Counted from the first letter of the stretch, positions 43,050-52,473 are shown. The stretch: DNA of 64,000 bases from Roseburia_C sp031555935 (GCA_031555935.1 JAVBTX010000027.1:16312-80311), one strand, 5' to 3'. Program-made: numbers and translations. The notes: generated by a model not told the origin, from the sequence alone.

Positions 43050-45236
43050 CTATTCTTTTGACCAGTTTTGATATGTTACCAGTTGCGCAATGTCAAGCCT
43101 GCGGTCCTCAGATTGCTCCTCGAGACTGATTGTTCCAATGTAATAATCTGAATCCTTCAAAAATTCGCTGAGCACATGCTTCGTTCCCGCAATGTCGCAA
43201 GTTCCTTCATGTAAAATTCCGGCGACTGTTTCAGCCGCTGCGGATATCGTTAAGGATGCTGCTTCCACTGGAAAATCTTTAAACGTAATCTTGCCACCAG
43301 CCAAAATTATGCCGGTAAAATCGGTTGTAACAGTCACATTCCCAGTCGCTACAATCATATCCACGATACCGCCCGCATTCGTCAGATAATCTTTATCAAC
43401 TAGTAAGTCATCCTTTCTGACAAGATGGGCTTGATGCTCACCCTTACTATCCGTATATGTAAAAACCCGCTTGCTGTCAGCACTGACAATCGCCTTTAAG
43501 GCATCCACATCGACCAGATTTTCAAACACCGAACTGCTCTTTTGCACTGCTGATAGCCGCACATAATCGGCCGTTAAATTGCAGGTATAGGAAGCATACA
43601 TATCCTGCCACCCCGACTGAAGCTTTGCATAGTAAGAATCATCGGCAATATCGGTATTTTCATCGGTAAATTCCGGTGCAATGGTTCTGATTCCAGCTTT
43701 ATCCCAGATTAAAATACTACCGTTTAACATTTTTTCCACTTTGCTGCTCTCTTTAATTGTGAGTGCCTTTTCATCCACATATAAGTTCAAATACTTGTTG
43801 CGTTTTTCAGTATGTTGCGCCCCCATCTCACTGTCAGCGGAATAATACTGTTCGTAAAACTGATTGGCCATCTTCGCATTGGCAAATTTCAAAAAGTAAT
43901 AGCTTAATCCATCGCTATTGGTCTGCATTATAATTCCATTTGCTGAATATTTCGCAAGGGCCGTTGGCTCGATATAATCTTGCAAATCAGTCCGCACGGT
44001 TGGATTCGCTGTATCAACCTTAAAACAATCCGCCGGTGCTAAGTAGGCAATCTGATTACTTTTTACTGCCAGTGACTCACCCATCATTGCTTTACCGCTG
44101 CCAATATAGGCATTTCCCGCTAACATCAACTTCGTTAGTGCGGTCATTGAAATACTTGCCTTGCCGCTGTCGGCAATCCCATTGATAATCATAGCACTGC
44201 TATAGGCCGACTCATTTGCTTCAACCTGTGCATCGGTAATCGAATCCGCCAGTCTCGCCGTCTTTGGATTGCCATAGCCATAATATTCTCCGCGCAGGGT
44301 CGCACTGCCGCTGCCTTCAATATTCAGATCATCAGCAATATAGGCCGTTCCCGAAATGTCTAATACCGAACGATTTTTCAAATTCAAATTATCAGCCCAT
44401 AATGTTACCTTGGCCTCAGTTGTAAAGATGGCATTTTCCTGTAAATTAATATCACCCTCGGTAATTACTGTCTTGCGATTTTTAATCACGACATTGCTGG
44501 TGTTTTTGACGGTAAAGCCCTGAGTATCATCGCCCTCCTTCGCGCCAGCGTAGATATTGCCATCGATATATAGACTGCGGTTTCCACCATCGACATCGAC
44601 ACCTTCGTCCGCAACGATACAATATTGCAGCAAATCCGGTACGGAGGCCGACTGCGTGAAGTTCATTTCCGGATAACCCAAAACAATATCCGTATCTACG
44701 ACTGATACATAGGAATCGGCATTGCGATAATATACCTCCAGATTTTCCAGCACTAATCCCTTTTCTGTTAAAATCATCGACAAGGTTTTGCCATCAATCA
44801 CTTGCAGCTTAGCACCAGTGTCGGTTGCTGTATCGTAGCGGTGTGAACTGCCAATATATTTTTCTAACTTAGTAAGGTCATAAAGATTATTATCATCGGC
44901 ATCTTTCAAACGATTTTTCAGCTCATTGCGGTACGCTGTCCGAAAAATACTGCGCCGCTGTTCATCCTGATAATTGGTTATCGAATAACTTTCCATTACT
45001 TTTACATATGCTGTGGAAGCCGCTAAGGATACTTCTTGTTGTAAACCAACTCGAATTTCATCCATTGCCGCCTCTGCATCATAGAAATTGTCAATTGAAT
45101 TTTTATTTACTGCTTTCATTTGGATGTTCATCAGGCTTACGGTCAGAATTATCGTAACCAATATGGTAACCATCGCAACAATGCTGACAACCAACACCAT
45201 TGAAGATCCTCGATTATCTTTTTTTTGCTTTCCCAT
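43050..45236 (-). CDS. Large PilX-like pilus assembly protein with non-canonical pilin start
   Basis: 728 residues. N-terminus MGKQKKDNRGSSMVLVVSIV resembles a prepilin start with Gly before Ser, and a long hydrophobic helix to residue about 36, but Leu replaces the usual Glu+5, as in PilX/GspK-like proteins that lack it. The body holds a long beta-solenoid-like stretch (about 200-330: SLYIDGNIYAGA, VVIKNRKTVITEGDINL, SVLDISGTAYIADDLNI), typical of polymer-like extracellular domains. Twice to three times the usual PilX length. Between the PilV-like and GspH-like genes. Confidence 0.75.
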   Translation of the reverse strand: MGKQKKDNRGSSMVLVVSIVAMVTILVTIILTVSLMNIQMKAVNKNSIDNFYDAEAAMDEIRVGLQQEVSLAASTAYVKVMESYSITNYQDEQRRSIFRTAYRNELKNRLKDADDNNLYDLTKLEKYIGSSHRYDTATDTGAKLQVIDGKTLSMILTEKGLVLENLEVYYRNADSYVSVVDTDIVLGYPEMNFTQSASVPDLLQYCIVADEGVDVDGGNRSLYIDGNIYAGAKEGDDTQGFTVKNTSNVVIKNRKTVITEGDINLQENAIFTTEAKVTLWADNLNLKNRSVLDISGTAYIADDLNIEGSGSATLRGEYYGYGNPKTARLADSITDAQVEANESAYSSAMIINGIADSGKASISMTALTKLMLAGNAYIGSGKAMMGESLAVKSNQIAYLAPADCFKVDTANPTVRTDLQDYIEPTALAKYSANGIIMQTNSDGLSYYFLKFANAKMANQFYEQYYSADSEMGAQHTEKRNKYLNLYVDEKALTIKESSKVEKMLNGSILIWDKAGIRTIAPEFTDENTDIADDSYYAKLQSGWQDMYASYTCNLTADYVRLSAVQKSSSVFENLVDVDALKAIVSADSKRVFTYTDSKGEHQAHLVRKDDLLVDKDYLTNAGGIVDMIVATGNVTVTTDFTGIILAGGKITFKDFPVEAASLTISAAAETVAGILHEGTCDIAGTKHVLSEFLKDSDYYIGTISLEEQSEDRRLDIAQLVTYQNWSKE

Positions 45237-45250
45237 CTTCCCTCAGCTTT

Positions 45251-46315
45251 CTATTTCAAGGCTGTGCCCGTTAATGTTGTCAGCAAGTTTCCCGCATTAT
45301 CTTTCACGTCCACCACGACCGAATATAGTCGCGTTGAGGCATCGGCACTCTTCGTCAATGTATCCAAACCAAAGATGGTTTGTGCCTCATTCAGTGTCTT
45401 TTCGACACCATTTCGAGATACCTTCTTGATCTCTGGGATAACGTCCAAAATTGCAAGATTCGTTCTGATTCTGGTCTTTGATACAAGTTCCGGATAACTG
45501 CTTTCATTGACTGCCAAATTTATTTCAGCAGCCCCCGTTCCCTGCTTCACCAGATAGATATTCAGCGGCACTTCCAAGGTATTGTCAATGACAATCCGAG
45601 TGCTTTTTGCCGGAACAAAGAAGACATATAGATTCTTTAATTCTTCACCGCTTTGAACTGAATCAAATATTTTCATCGTCATCGCCACGTCCTGCAATTC
45701 TTCCCCGTTATAAACATGAGTAATGGTCTGCTCGACGGTATAAAATTCATTTTCCAAACCAATTTCAAAACGGTATTCGCTCTCGGTCTGGTCTACAATA
45801 TCCTGAACCGTGATAGTGTTACTGACCAGGTGTGTCTCGCGATAGCTCTTGGCAATCTCCCACAATTCGTCCTGCCCCTGCACATAAATCGCATCTGTTT
45901 CGCGGTCCATCTGGTACAGCTCTGGCATATCAATGCTGTTAAATGCTTTCTCGTCAGCGTCGTCATTTTCATATGTCTCAGTGGATGGGCTCATGGTCGC
46001 TTCAATCATGTAGCTTTTGCCATCATAGTTATAGTCCACGTATTTTGCCTCATAAATCGGAAATTGTCTGCCATCAATTAAGACTGAACCCCCAGTGGTC
46101 ACACCATACTCTTCTACACCCGCGGCTTTTATTTCTTCCATAATGTTCTCTGCCAGTGTCACGGCATTTAGGACATCTCTGGAATTAGCATTGGTCTGTG
46201 TTGACAGAATAAATGCACGTAAAAGCGGCGCCACACAGAGAACAAAAATAACCACTGCCAGCAATATTTCCACTAGCGAAAAACCACTGTTTTCCTGCGC
46301 TTTTTTCTTCTTCAT
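45251..46315 (-). CDS. PilV-like minor prepilin
   Basis: 354 residues. Start MKKKKAQENSGFSLVEILL: cleavage Gly/Phe, Glu+5, and a helix with AVVIFVLCVAPLLRAFIL, followed by TLAENIMEEIKA, a usual PilV feature. Beta-rich C-terminal region. RBS AAGGAGG. First of the four minor-pilin genes, 29 nt after the PilO-like gene. Likely component of the pilus-tip priming complex together with the three following products. Confidence 0.83.
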   Translation of the reverse strand: MKKKKAQENSGFSLVEILLAVVIFVLCVAPLLRAFILSTQTNANSRDVLNAVTLAENIMEEIKAAGVEEYGVTTGGSVLIDGRQFPIYEAKYVDYNYDGKSYMIEATMSPSTETYENDDADEKAFNSIDMPELYQMDRETDAIYVQGQDELWEIAKSYRETHLVSNTITVQDIVDQTESEYRFEIGLENEFYTVEQTITHVYNGEELQDVAMTMKIFDSVQSGEELKNLYVFFVPAKSTRIVIDNTLEVPLNIYLVKQGTGAAEINLAVNESSYPELVSKTRIRTNLAILDVIPEIKKVSRNGVEKTLNEAQTIFGLDTLTKSADASTRLYSVVVDVKDNAGNLLTTLTGTALK

Positions 46316-46344
46316 TGACGCCTCCTTTCTCTATCACTCATCAC

Positions 46345-47019
46345 CTATTCCGCCGTCTTGCCAAATAGATTCGTTGTTCCGGTTGTTACTGAATCAATTG
46401 TTTCTGGTACGTATTCTCGGTCGCTGCCAGCTAAGCAAAAGGTGTTAATGGTCATGCTTCCTGCTAACTTACCGTTTTCATCATCATATCGCAGCGTTAC
46501 GGTCTCTACCGAACGACGTTTTTTATCATTCGCAATATCACGTAACCAATCCTTGATGGCACTATATTCTGTCGTATATTCCATTGCCACACCGACGTAA
46601 CAGAGCGATTTGCCATTGTCCAGCGGATTGTTTCCTTCATCCCCCATGACATAGCTAACCGTTGACTCAGTGGCAAAGGATACTGTACTGATATTCACCT
46701 TATGAGCTTCTTCCATTCTTTTTGCATAAATAATATCGTCTGCCGCTGTAACAATCGGTGGTAAGATATCAAATATTTCTTCGATTTCAGCTTGCATATC
46801 CTCGCTTCGCTCGCGATATTCCGCCTCGTTTGCCTGCAATGCTTTTAAATTCGTGATATCCGCATTCAATACTTTCATCTCTTCTTCCAGTTGTTGCTTT
46901 TTTTCTTGATATGGCCGAAACACCAGTTGCAATGCTGCAACGAGAAGAATTACACCACCCAGGATGTAGAGCAGCTTCGCTTCTTTTGCATTTATTTTCA
47001 TTCCGCTTGATTTGCTCAT
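46345..47019 (-). CDS. PilO-like inner pilus assembly protein
   Basis: 224 residues from MSKSSGMKINAKE at 47019 (AGGGGGAA upstream). One transmembrane helix (residues about 18-35, LLYILGGVILLVAALQLVF), a coiled-coil of about 45 residues (KKQQLEEEMKVLNADITNL), then a ferredoxin-like C-terminal fold. This is the layout of PilO, which pairs with PilN and links PilM to the pilin complex. The start lies 2 nt inside/after the end of the PilM-PilN fusion gene, so the two are translationally coupled. Confidence 0.8.
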   Translation of the reverse strand: MSKSSGMKINAKEAKLLYILGGVILLVAALQLVFRPYQEKKQQLEEEMKVLNADITNLKALQANEAEYRERSEDMQAEIEEIFDILPPIVTAADDIIYAKRMEEAHKVNISTVSFATESTVSYVMGDEGNNPLDNGKSLCYVGVAMEYTTEYSAIKDWLRDIANDKKRRSVETVTLRYDDENGKLAGSMTINTFCLAGSDREYVPETIDSVTTGTTNLFGKTAE

Positions 47020-47020
47020 G

Positions 47021-48697
47021 CTATTCCCCCTGACTTTCATTGTTTACATCAGCACTTGCATCTGTTTCTGCAGCTGGTTCTGTGCTCGGTTCAATCGTTG
47101 GTTCGCCGTCACCGTCAATATAGGTACAAACGACCATCATATTTATCACCATCTTGCCATCTTCATCGGTCACTTCGCTTACTCCAGTGGTTCCTACTTT
47201 GCTGAAGCTCTCAAAGGTTGCAAGCTCATCTAAGACCTTCGCCGCCTCATTTTTTGAGCCAACTTCCACTTCCAAGGTGATGCCTTGGCCGTCGGAGGTA
47301 AAGGATATAATTTTCATGCCGGTTGGCATTTTGGTTTCCATTTCCTCAACTACATCCGCCAACTTATCGTTTGTGGAATCGGTATGATGAAACATTGTCA
47401 CAACATCATTATAGCGAGCTTCCACCGTCACGAAATCATCGTATATTTCTTGTACATAGGCGAGATTCGCCTTTTCATTTCTTAAACTCTGGGTCTTTCG
47501 TTCTGTTATAAAATGAGAACTAAGCGAATATGTCACCAGTCCAACTGCAACTACACCAAAGACGCAGAATACAATCTGAGCCACTAGCATTTCATGCTTT
47601 TGTTTGATGTGACTAATTTCGCTACCGCTTTTTTCACCAAAAGAAAATTCGAATGGTGCGAGAGCGGCTCCATAGCAAGTCACATATTCTGTAATTATAA
47701 TGCTATTATTGATACCGCTGATGCCGGAACGCTCGGCTGTCATCGCCAGCACCGGTATATGTAACTCATTCTGCATTAATTCGGTTAGGCCCATCAAGTT
47801 CGCACCATTACCGATTAACACACACTCTTTTATTTGGATTTCGGCATTTCTCGAAGTATAGTAATCAAACACACGGCTGATATTGCCAATCATTGGCCGT
47901 AGGGTTTCCGTCACGGCATCACGCAGCTCGGCCAACTGAGCATTTTCCACACTTGACTTTTCATTTAAACTGGCATTGACACATTTTTCACGAGACATAA
48001 TCTCCCTAACGTTATCGTAATCCTTATCGCGAAAAACAATTGACTCATTCACCAGCTCTACGGCCTCACCAATACCATAGAAAATGGTCCGCTGAAGTTC
48101 CATCTGCCCCTTATTGATAACCGTTATTATGGTTGCATTCTCATCAATTTTTATCGTGCAGGAGAAGTTTGGGCCAGCCGTCTTTTTCATATTCTGGTAA
48201 ATACTGTTGCCCACATAATCTAAGCCCATCAACTCCAGATTGCAGAAACTGCAAAGTTCCACGTAGGATTGAATCAAGTCGTTTGGCACTGCCAACACAA
48301 ATAATTTCCGTTTTTTCTCTTTTTCTAATTCTGGATTGGCAATGGTTCGATACACGAGCTGATACTGCGCTAAGTCCACCGGAAAATATTCGGCTGAATT
48401 GGTCTCTAATAATGCTTTGATTCGATTTTCCTTAACAAGTGGTATCTCGATTTCACGATTGGCAATTTTTCCTGAATTTATCACACAAACCGTCTTTCTG
48501 GTTTTGATATTTCGAGAATTCAAGTTCTTCAATAGATTTTTCCGAAAATCTTCATTTTTCTTAACGCCACTATCCCCAACCATTCCAAACGGGGTCTGAA
48601 AGGTAAAACTCTGATAGATACGCGGATTCTTAATTTTATAGTCCACCTCTATTACATGGGTTAAATCCGTGCCAATCTCGATACTTAATACTTTCAT
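47021..48697 (-). CDS. PilM-PilN fusion protein (actin-like ATPase fused to PilN)
   Basis: 558 residues. Residues 1-350 are an actin-like PilM domain (MKVLSIEIGTDLTHVIE at the nucleotide pocket, then LETNSAEYFPVD, GLDYVGNSIYQNMK and LIGNGANLMGLTELMQ). A membrane helix lies at about 370-392 (LVAQIVFCVFGVVAVGLV). A PilN-type region follows: coiled-coil (ITERKTQSLRNEKANLAYVQ) and a fold with KMPTGMKIISFTSDGQGI. The C-terminus is acidic and Pro/Thr-rich. In most systems PilM and PilN are separate and PilM binds the short N-terminal tail of PilN; here they are one chain. RBS GAGAGGGA. Confidence 0.82.
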   Translation of the reverse strand: MKVLSIEIGTDLTHVIEVDYKIKNPRIYQSFTFQTPFGMVGDSGVKKNEDFRKNLLKNLNSRNIKTRKTVCVINSGKIANREIEIPLVKENRIKALLETNSAEYFPVDLAQYQLVYRTIANPELEKEKKRKLFVLAVPNDLIQSYVELCSFCNLELMGLDYVGNSIYQNMKKTAGPNFSCTIKIDENATIITVINKGQMELQRTIFYGIGEAVELVNESIVFRDKDYDNVREIMSREKCVNASLNEKSSVENAQLAELRDAVTETLRPMIGNISRVFDYYTSRNAEIQIKECVLIGNGANLMGLTELMQNELHIPVLAMTAERSGISGINNSIIITEYVTCYGAALAPFEFSFGEKSGSEISHIKQKHEMLVAQIVFCVFGVVAVGLVTYSLSSHFITERKTQSLRNEKANLAYVQEIYDDFVTVEARYNDVVTMFHHTDSTNDKLADVVEEMETKMPTGMKIISFTSDGQGITLEVEVGSKNEAAKVLDELATFESFSKVGTTGVSEVTDEDGKMVINMMVVCTYIDGDGEPTIEPSTEPAAETDASADVNNESQGE

Positions 48698-48732
48698 TCC
48701 ATTCCCTCTCCATCTCCAACTATATTCTCTTT

Positions 48733-48795
48733 ACAATTCCAACTAGAAAATGAGCGCACTTACTCGGCGCATGCGCACTTTCTACTTGGAATTGT
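48733..48795 (-). repeat. Large imperfect hairpin between prepilin peptidase and PilM-PilN genes
   Basis: 48733-48752 and 48776-48795 form a 20-bp inverted repeat with two mismatched positions (ACAATTCCAA...TTGGAATTGT), enclosing 23 nt that include the palindrome GCGCATGCGC. It starts 9 nt after the prepilin peptidase stop. No T run, so more likely an RNA-processing or stability element than a terminator. Confidence 0.7.
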
Positions 48796-48803
48796 CTTCC
48801 AAG

Positions 48804-49562
48804 CTAAAAAATCATGCCAAAATAGGCTTCTATCATCTGGCTTCCCCACAGCGCAGATATCCAGATTCCAACTGACAAATATGGTCCCAATGCCAGCACA
48901 TGATTTTCATTACTAACCTTCATCCGGATTAGATGAATCACCGAACCGATGATACATCCCAATACAAATGCCAATATTATCAGCTTCCAACCAAGGAGCA
49001 GACCCGCTGCTGCCATCAATTTTATGTCTCCCCCTCCGATGGCCCGTCCCCTGGAAAGCATGTATAACAGCAATAAGAATGAACTTACTGCAAAAAATCC
49101 GATAATATATTCAAACAGATTGCTGCGCTCTATGATGCACCGAATGACTCCGAGCGCAAATAGAAACACATTGATTCCAAACGGAATCTCGAAGGTTCGA
49201 AAATCTATCACCGACAATACCAGCAGTGCTGATGTCATCAGACAAAACAGCACACTGACTAGGATAAAATCTGTTACATAAAATACTACCACATATAGGA
49301 TACCGTTCAGTGCTTCGATGATAGGGTACTGAATTGACAGCTTCGTCCCACATTTACGGCATTTTCCTTTTAACAGAATGAAACTCAGCACCGGTATTAA
49401 ATCATACCATTTAAGCTGATACCCACAACGCATACAGTGGGAATTTGTCTTGACTATCTCTTCTCCCTTTGGAATCCGATAGATACAGACATTCAGAAAG
49501 CTTCCGATGACAATTCCGTATGTAAAGATTAGGATGGTTATGAGTATCAGCATTGGTGACAT
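48804..49562 (-). CDS. pilD: Type IV prepilin peptidase / N-methyltransferase
   Basis: 252 residues. N-terminal methylation domain with the zinc-type motifs CMRCG and CRKCG (about 43-46 and 68-71), then 6-7 membrane helices. The two catalytic Asp of the aspartate peptidase are in VIDFRTFEIP (about 123-132) and GGGDIKLM. Cleaves after the Gly in GF prepilin leaders and methylates the new N-terminus; its substrates are the pilins of this operon. RBS AGAGGA. Confidence 0.93.
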   Translation of the reverse strand: MSPMLILITILIFTYGIVIGSFLNVCIYRIPKGEEIVKTNSHCMRCGYQLKWYDLIPVLSFILLKGKCRKCGTKLSIQYPIIEALNGILYVVVFYVTDFILVSVLFCLMTSALLVLSVIDFRTFEIPFGINVFLFALGVIRCIIERSNLFEYIIGFFAVSSFLLLLYMLSRGRAIGGGDIKLMAAAGLLLGWKLIILAFVLGCIIGSVIHLIRMKVSNENHVLALGPYLSVGIWISALWGSQMIEAYFGMIF

Positions 49563-49598
49563 AGGGGTTCCTCTCTGTTTTTAGGTGGTTAGTGTAGC

Positions 49599-50045
49599 TT
49601 AGTGCCAGTCAGGATCTGCTGTTGGATATAGCTCAAATACATCCGCATCTACTGCTGTTTTATCTGCATCCTCGCTAATATAAACTATAACACCACCATT
49701 TGCATTTACATCATAGTAATATACTGCACCAGCATCTACTCTACTTGTTGGAACATTGCCAATAGCATTTATTAAGGCCGTATTTGTAGCCTCAATTTCT
49801 GTAAATGCTGGATTAACTACAGTTGTTCCATCTACTGCATCCTGCGCAAACTGTGCGGATAGTGCCGTTGCTACAGACTGTGCGGTTTCGATATCCGCTG
49901 ATACTCTTGAGTTATTTAGATATCTAACGAATTGTGGCACCAATACACCTGCCAAAATTGCCATAATAGCAATAACGATAATCAACTCCACCAATGAGAA
50001 ACCTTTGTTTTTCTTGTTTACTTTCTTGTTTACTTTCTTGTTCAT
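49599..50045 (-). CDS. pilA: Major type IV pilin
   Basis: 148 residues. Long basic leader (MNKKVNKKVNKKNKG) from a 12-bp tandem repeat at 50042-50010, cleavage site G15/F16, Glu+5, and the conserved helix FSLVELIIVIAIMAILAGVL. After it, the helix continues with ADIETAQSVATALSAQ and ends in a small beta domain. It has the pilin length and gene position of the major subunit (directly after pilC, before pilD). RBS AAAGGAG. A weak hairpin lies between pilC and this gene, so expression may differ from the upstream genes. Confidence 0.9.
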   Translation of the reverse strand: MNKKVNKKVNKKNKGFSLVELIIVIAIMAILAGVLVPQFVRYLNNSRVSADIETAQSVATALSAQFAQDAVDGTTVVNPAFTEIEATNTALINAIGNVPTSRVDAGAVYYYDVNANGGVIVYISEDADKTAVDADVFELYPTADPDWH

Positions 50046-50088
50046 AGTTTTCGCTCCTTTTCTTTTCCCTTAAAATTATATTTATCTT

Positions 50089-50112
50089 AAAAGCCCGCAC
50101 CCTATTTGCAGG
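50089..50112 (-). terminator. Weak hairpin between pilC and pilA
   Basis: 6-bp stem CCTGCA (50112-50107) with TGCGGG (50099-50094; one wobble), loop AATAGGG, then CTTTT. May attenuate or process the transcript before pilA. Confidence 0.35.
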
Positions 50113-50124
50113 ACCCTTAATTCA

Positions 50125-51339
50125 CTATAATGAATCTACCATGTCATACATCGACATCATTGGTGACATAATTGAGCCCACCAGCATTAATACCATCAAT
50201 GCCATAACCACAATAATCATTGGCTCCATCGCCGCCATAACGGTCTGGGTGGTCATCTCCACTTCTTCATCATAATAATTAGCAAGGTTATCTAACATAT
50301 TTTCCAAATCACCTGTTTCCTCACCAATTGATAACATATGTACTACCATCGGCGGAAATAGCCCACCATATTTTAGCGGCTCAGATAACGGCATGCCTTT
50401 GGCCACTTCTTCCTTTGCTTCCATCAGATGCTTTTTAAATAATGCATTCTTCATAATCTTTGCCACTGCATCAATTGCATCTATCATGGGGATTCCGGCA
50501 TATATCAGTGTACTTAAAGTTCTGGCAAATTGTGACGAATATGTTTTTACATTTAGCTTTCCAAATAATGGCATCTTGATTGCCATCTTGCCAAATACTT
50601 CTGCACCAGATTGTGTCTGTTTATATTGCTGTAACATAATGATAAGTGCAGCAATTGCTCCAAGGATGAAATACCAAAATTTTTGGATAAAATTACTCAT
50701 TGTAATCATCGCTAGTGTAATACCTGGCAGCTCCATACCGGCATCATCAAACATCTTTCCATAATTCGGAATTACAACGACTAGCATTATTACCAGAATC
50801 GCTAGTGCCACTACAATCAAAACACATGGATACATCAATGATTTCACCATCAGCCCTTTTAGCTTCGCACTTTTTTCAAACTGCACCGCCATTCGCGCAA
50901 TTGCCTGCTCAATACTGCCCGAAGTCTCACCGGCATTGACCATATTAACCAACATCTGCGGAAATTCCTTCGGATGATTGCCCATCGCTTCAGAGAGCGT
51001 ATGACCTTTTTCTACTTCGCCCTTTGTTTCCTTTAAGGCATTGGCCAATTTTTTATTTTCAGTCTGCTCCGATAACATATCCAAGGCATCAATAATTGTC
51101 ACACCGGCGCTTACCATACTGACAAACTGACGGCAGAAGACACTTAAATCACGCGGCTTTACCTTGCCGCCAATACTGATATTGATATCTTTACTAAAGG
51201 CACCGACTTCTTTTACTTCAATCGGGGTCAAACCGTCTCGCCGCAGTGACACCAGTGCTTTATCATAGGTGTCGGCATCAATGCTGGCTTTTTTTTCAAT
51301 TCCGGCTTTATCCACCGCTATGTATGCATAACTAGGCAC
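50125..51339 (-). CDS. pilC: Type IV pilus inner membrane platform protein PilC
   Basis: 404 residues, GTG start at 51339 with GGGAGG 7-8 nt upstream. GspF/PilC layout: N-terminal cytoplasmic domain, then membrane helices around residues 168-188 and 218-238, a second cytoplasmic repeat, and a last helix near 375-395. Family motifs FCRQFVSMVSAGVTIIDAL and its repeat FARTLSTLIYAGIPMIDAI. Coordinates the ATPases with pilin insertion. Confidence 0.94.
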   Translation of the reverse strand: MPSYAYIAVDKAGIEKKASIDADTYDKALVSLRRDGLTPIEVKEVGAFSKDINISIGGKVKPRDLSVFCRQFVSMVSAGVTIIDALDMLSEQTENKKLANALKETKGEVEKGHTLSEAMGNHPKEFPQMLVNMVNAGETSGSIEQAIARMAVQFEKSAKLKGLMVKSLMYPCVLIVVALAILVIMLVVVIPNYGKMFDDAGMELPGITLAMITMSNFIQKFWYFILGAIAALIIMLQQYKQTQSGAEVFGKMAIKMPLFGKLNVKTYSSQFARTLSTLIYAGIPMIDAIDAVAKIMKNALFKKHLMEAKEEVAKGMPLSEPLKYGGLFPPMVVHMLSIGEETGDLENMLDNLANYYDEEVEMTTQTVMAAMEPMIIVVMALMVLMLVGSIMSPMMSMYDMVDSL

Positions 51340-51395
51340 GTCATATCCTCCCTTGTCATAACTTTTATATCGTCTTTTTTCTAGAACGTTGTTCT

Positions 51396-52454
51396 TTAGA
51401 ACAATGTTACCTTCTGCGTCATGGTTGTCGGTTCATGGGCAAAGGTAATTGCCGTCTCCGCACTAATCAAACTCTTCATATATAAATCATAAATGGCATC
51501 ATCCATTGTCTGCATGCCGATTTTCTTGTTTGTCTGAATCATCGATGGTATCTGGAAGCTCTTGCCCTCACGAATCAGGTTACGAATGGCTGGATTGGCC
51601 AACATTACTTCAAATGAGGCAATTCGCCCGCCGCCCTCTTTGGGTAGTAACTGCTGGGCAATAACGCCCTCTAATACACTCGAGAGCTGAACTCTAATCT
51701 GTTGCTGCTGGTGCGGCGGAAAGACATCAATCACACGGTCTATTGTCGATGCGGCACTGTTGGTATGCAAGGTTGAAAATACCAAATGGCCTGTCTCCGC
51801 GGCTGTTATGGCAATGTTGATTGTCTCTAAGTCACGCATCTCCCCCACCAGAATCACATCCGGGTCTTCTCGCAGTGCAGCTCGCAATGCATTTGCATAA
51901 CTTAAACTGTCATAGCCAATCTCACGCTGCAATACCATTGATTTGTTATGGGCATGCAAATACTCGATTGGGTCCTCTAGCGTAATAATGGTCTTTGCAT
52001 ATGTGGTTGCGATAATATGTATCAAAGAGGCCAAGGAGGTTGATTTACCACTTCCGGTCGCACCGGTTACTAAAACCAGTCCTCTTTTTTTGTTTGTCAA
52101 ATCCAGCACTGATGCTGGTAAACCTAATTTCTTGGCATCCGGAATCTCAAAGGAGAGGATTCGCATTGCCAATGCATATGTTCCGCGCTGTCTGAAAACG
52201 TTAAAACGAACTCGGCTAAAGCCAGCAATGGAATAAGCAAAATCCAATTCACCGTTGCGCTGCAGCTCATCTTTTTGTTCCTCGGTCAACATCGGAGCCA
52301 CTAGTTCTTCGATTTCAAATGGCATGATTCGTTCCTCGGATGCCGGCACCATATCGCCATCTATTCGATACATGACAGGGCTTCCCGGCGCTAAATGAAT
52401 ATCCGATGCCCCCCGGTCATTTCCCTCTTGTAAATACATTTCTATTTTTCCCAT
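51396..52454 (-). CDS. pilT: Pilus retraction ATPase PilT
   Basis: 352 residues from MGKIEMYLQEGNDRG at 52454; the open frame further upstream lies inside pilB's end and lacks family similarity. Motifs: GASDIHLAPG, Walker A GATGSGKSTSL, Asp box TIITLEDPIEYLH, Walker B DPDVILVGEMRD, STLHTNSAA. Short PilT form without the N-terminal extension of PilB. It powers pilus retraction and so twitching motility, DNA uptake or pulling on surfaces. Confidence 0.95.
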   Translation of the reverse strand: MGKIEMYLQEGNDRGASDIHLAPGSPVMYRIDGDMVPASEERIMPFEIEELVAPMLTEEQKDELQRNGELDFAYSIAGFSRVRFNVFRQRGTYALAMRILSFEIPDAKKLGLPASVLDLTNKKRGLVLVTGATGSGKSTSLASLIHIIATTYAKTIITLEDPIEYLHAHNKSMVLQREIGYDSLSYANALRAALREDPDVILVGEMRDLETINIAITAAETGHLVFSTLHTNSAASTIDRVIDVFPPHQQQQIRVQLSSVLEGVIAQQLLPKEGGGRIASFEVMLANPAIRNLIREGKSFQIPSMIQTNKKIGMQTMDDAIYDLYMKSLISAETAITFAHEPTTMTQKVTLF

Positions 52455-52473
52455 GATACGGTTCCCCCTATGT

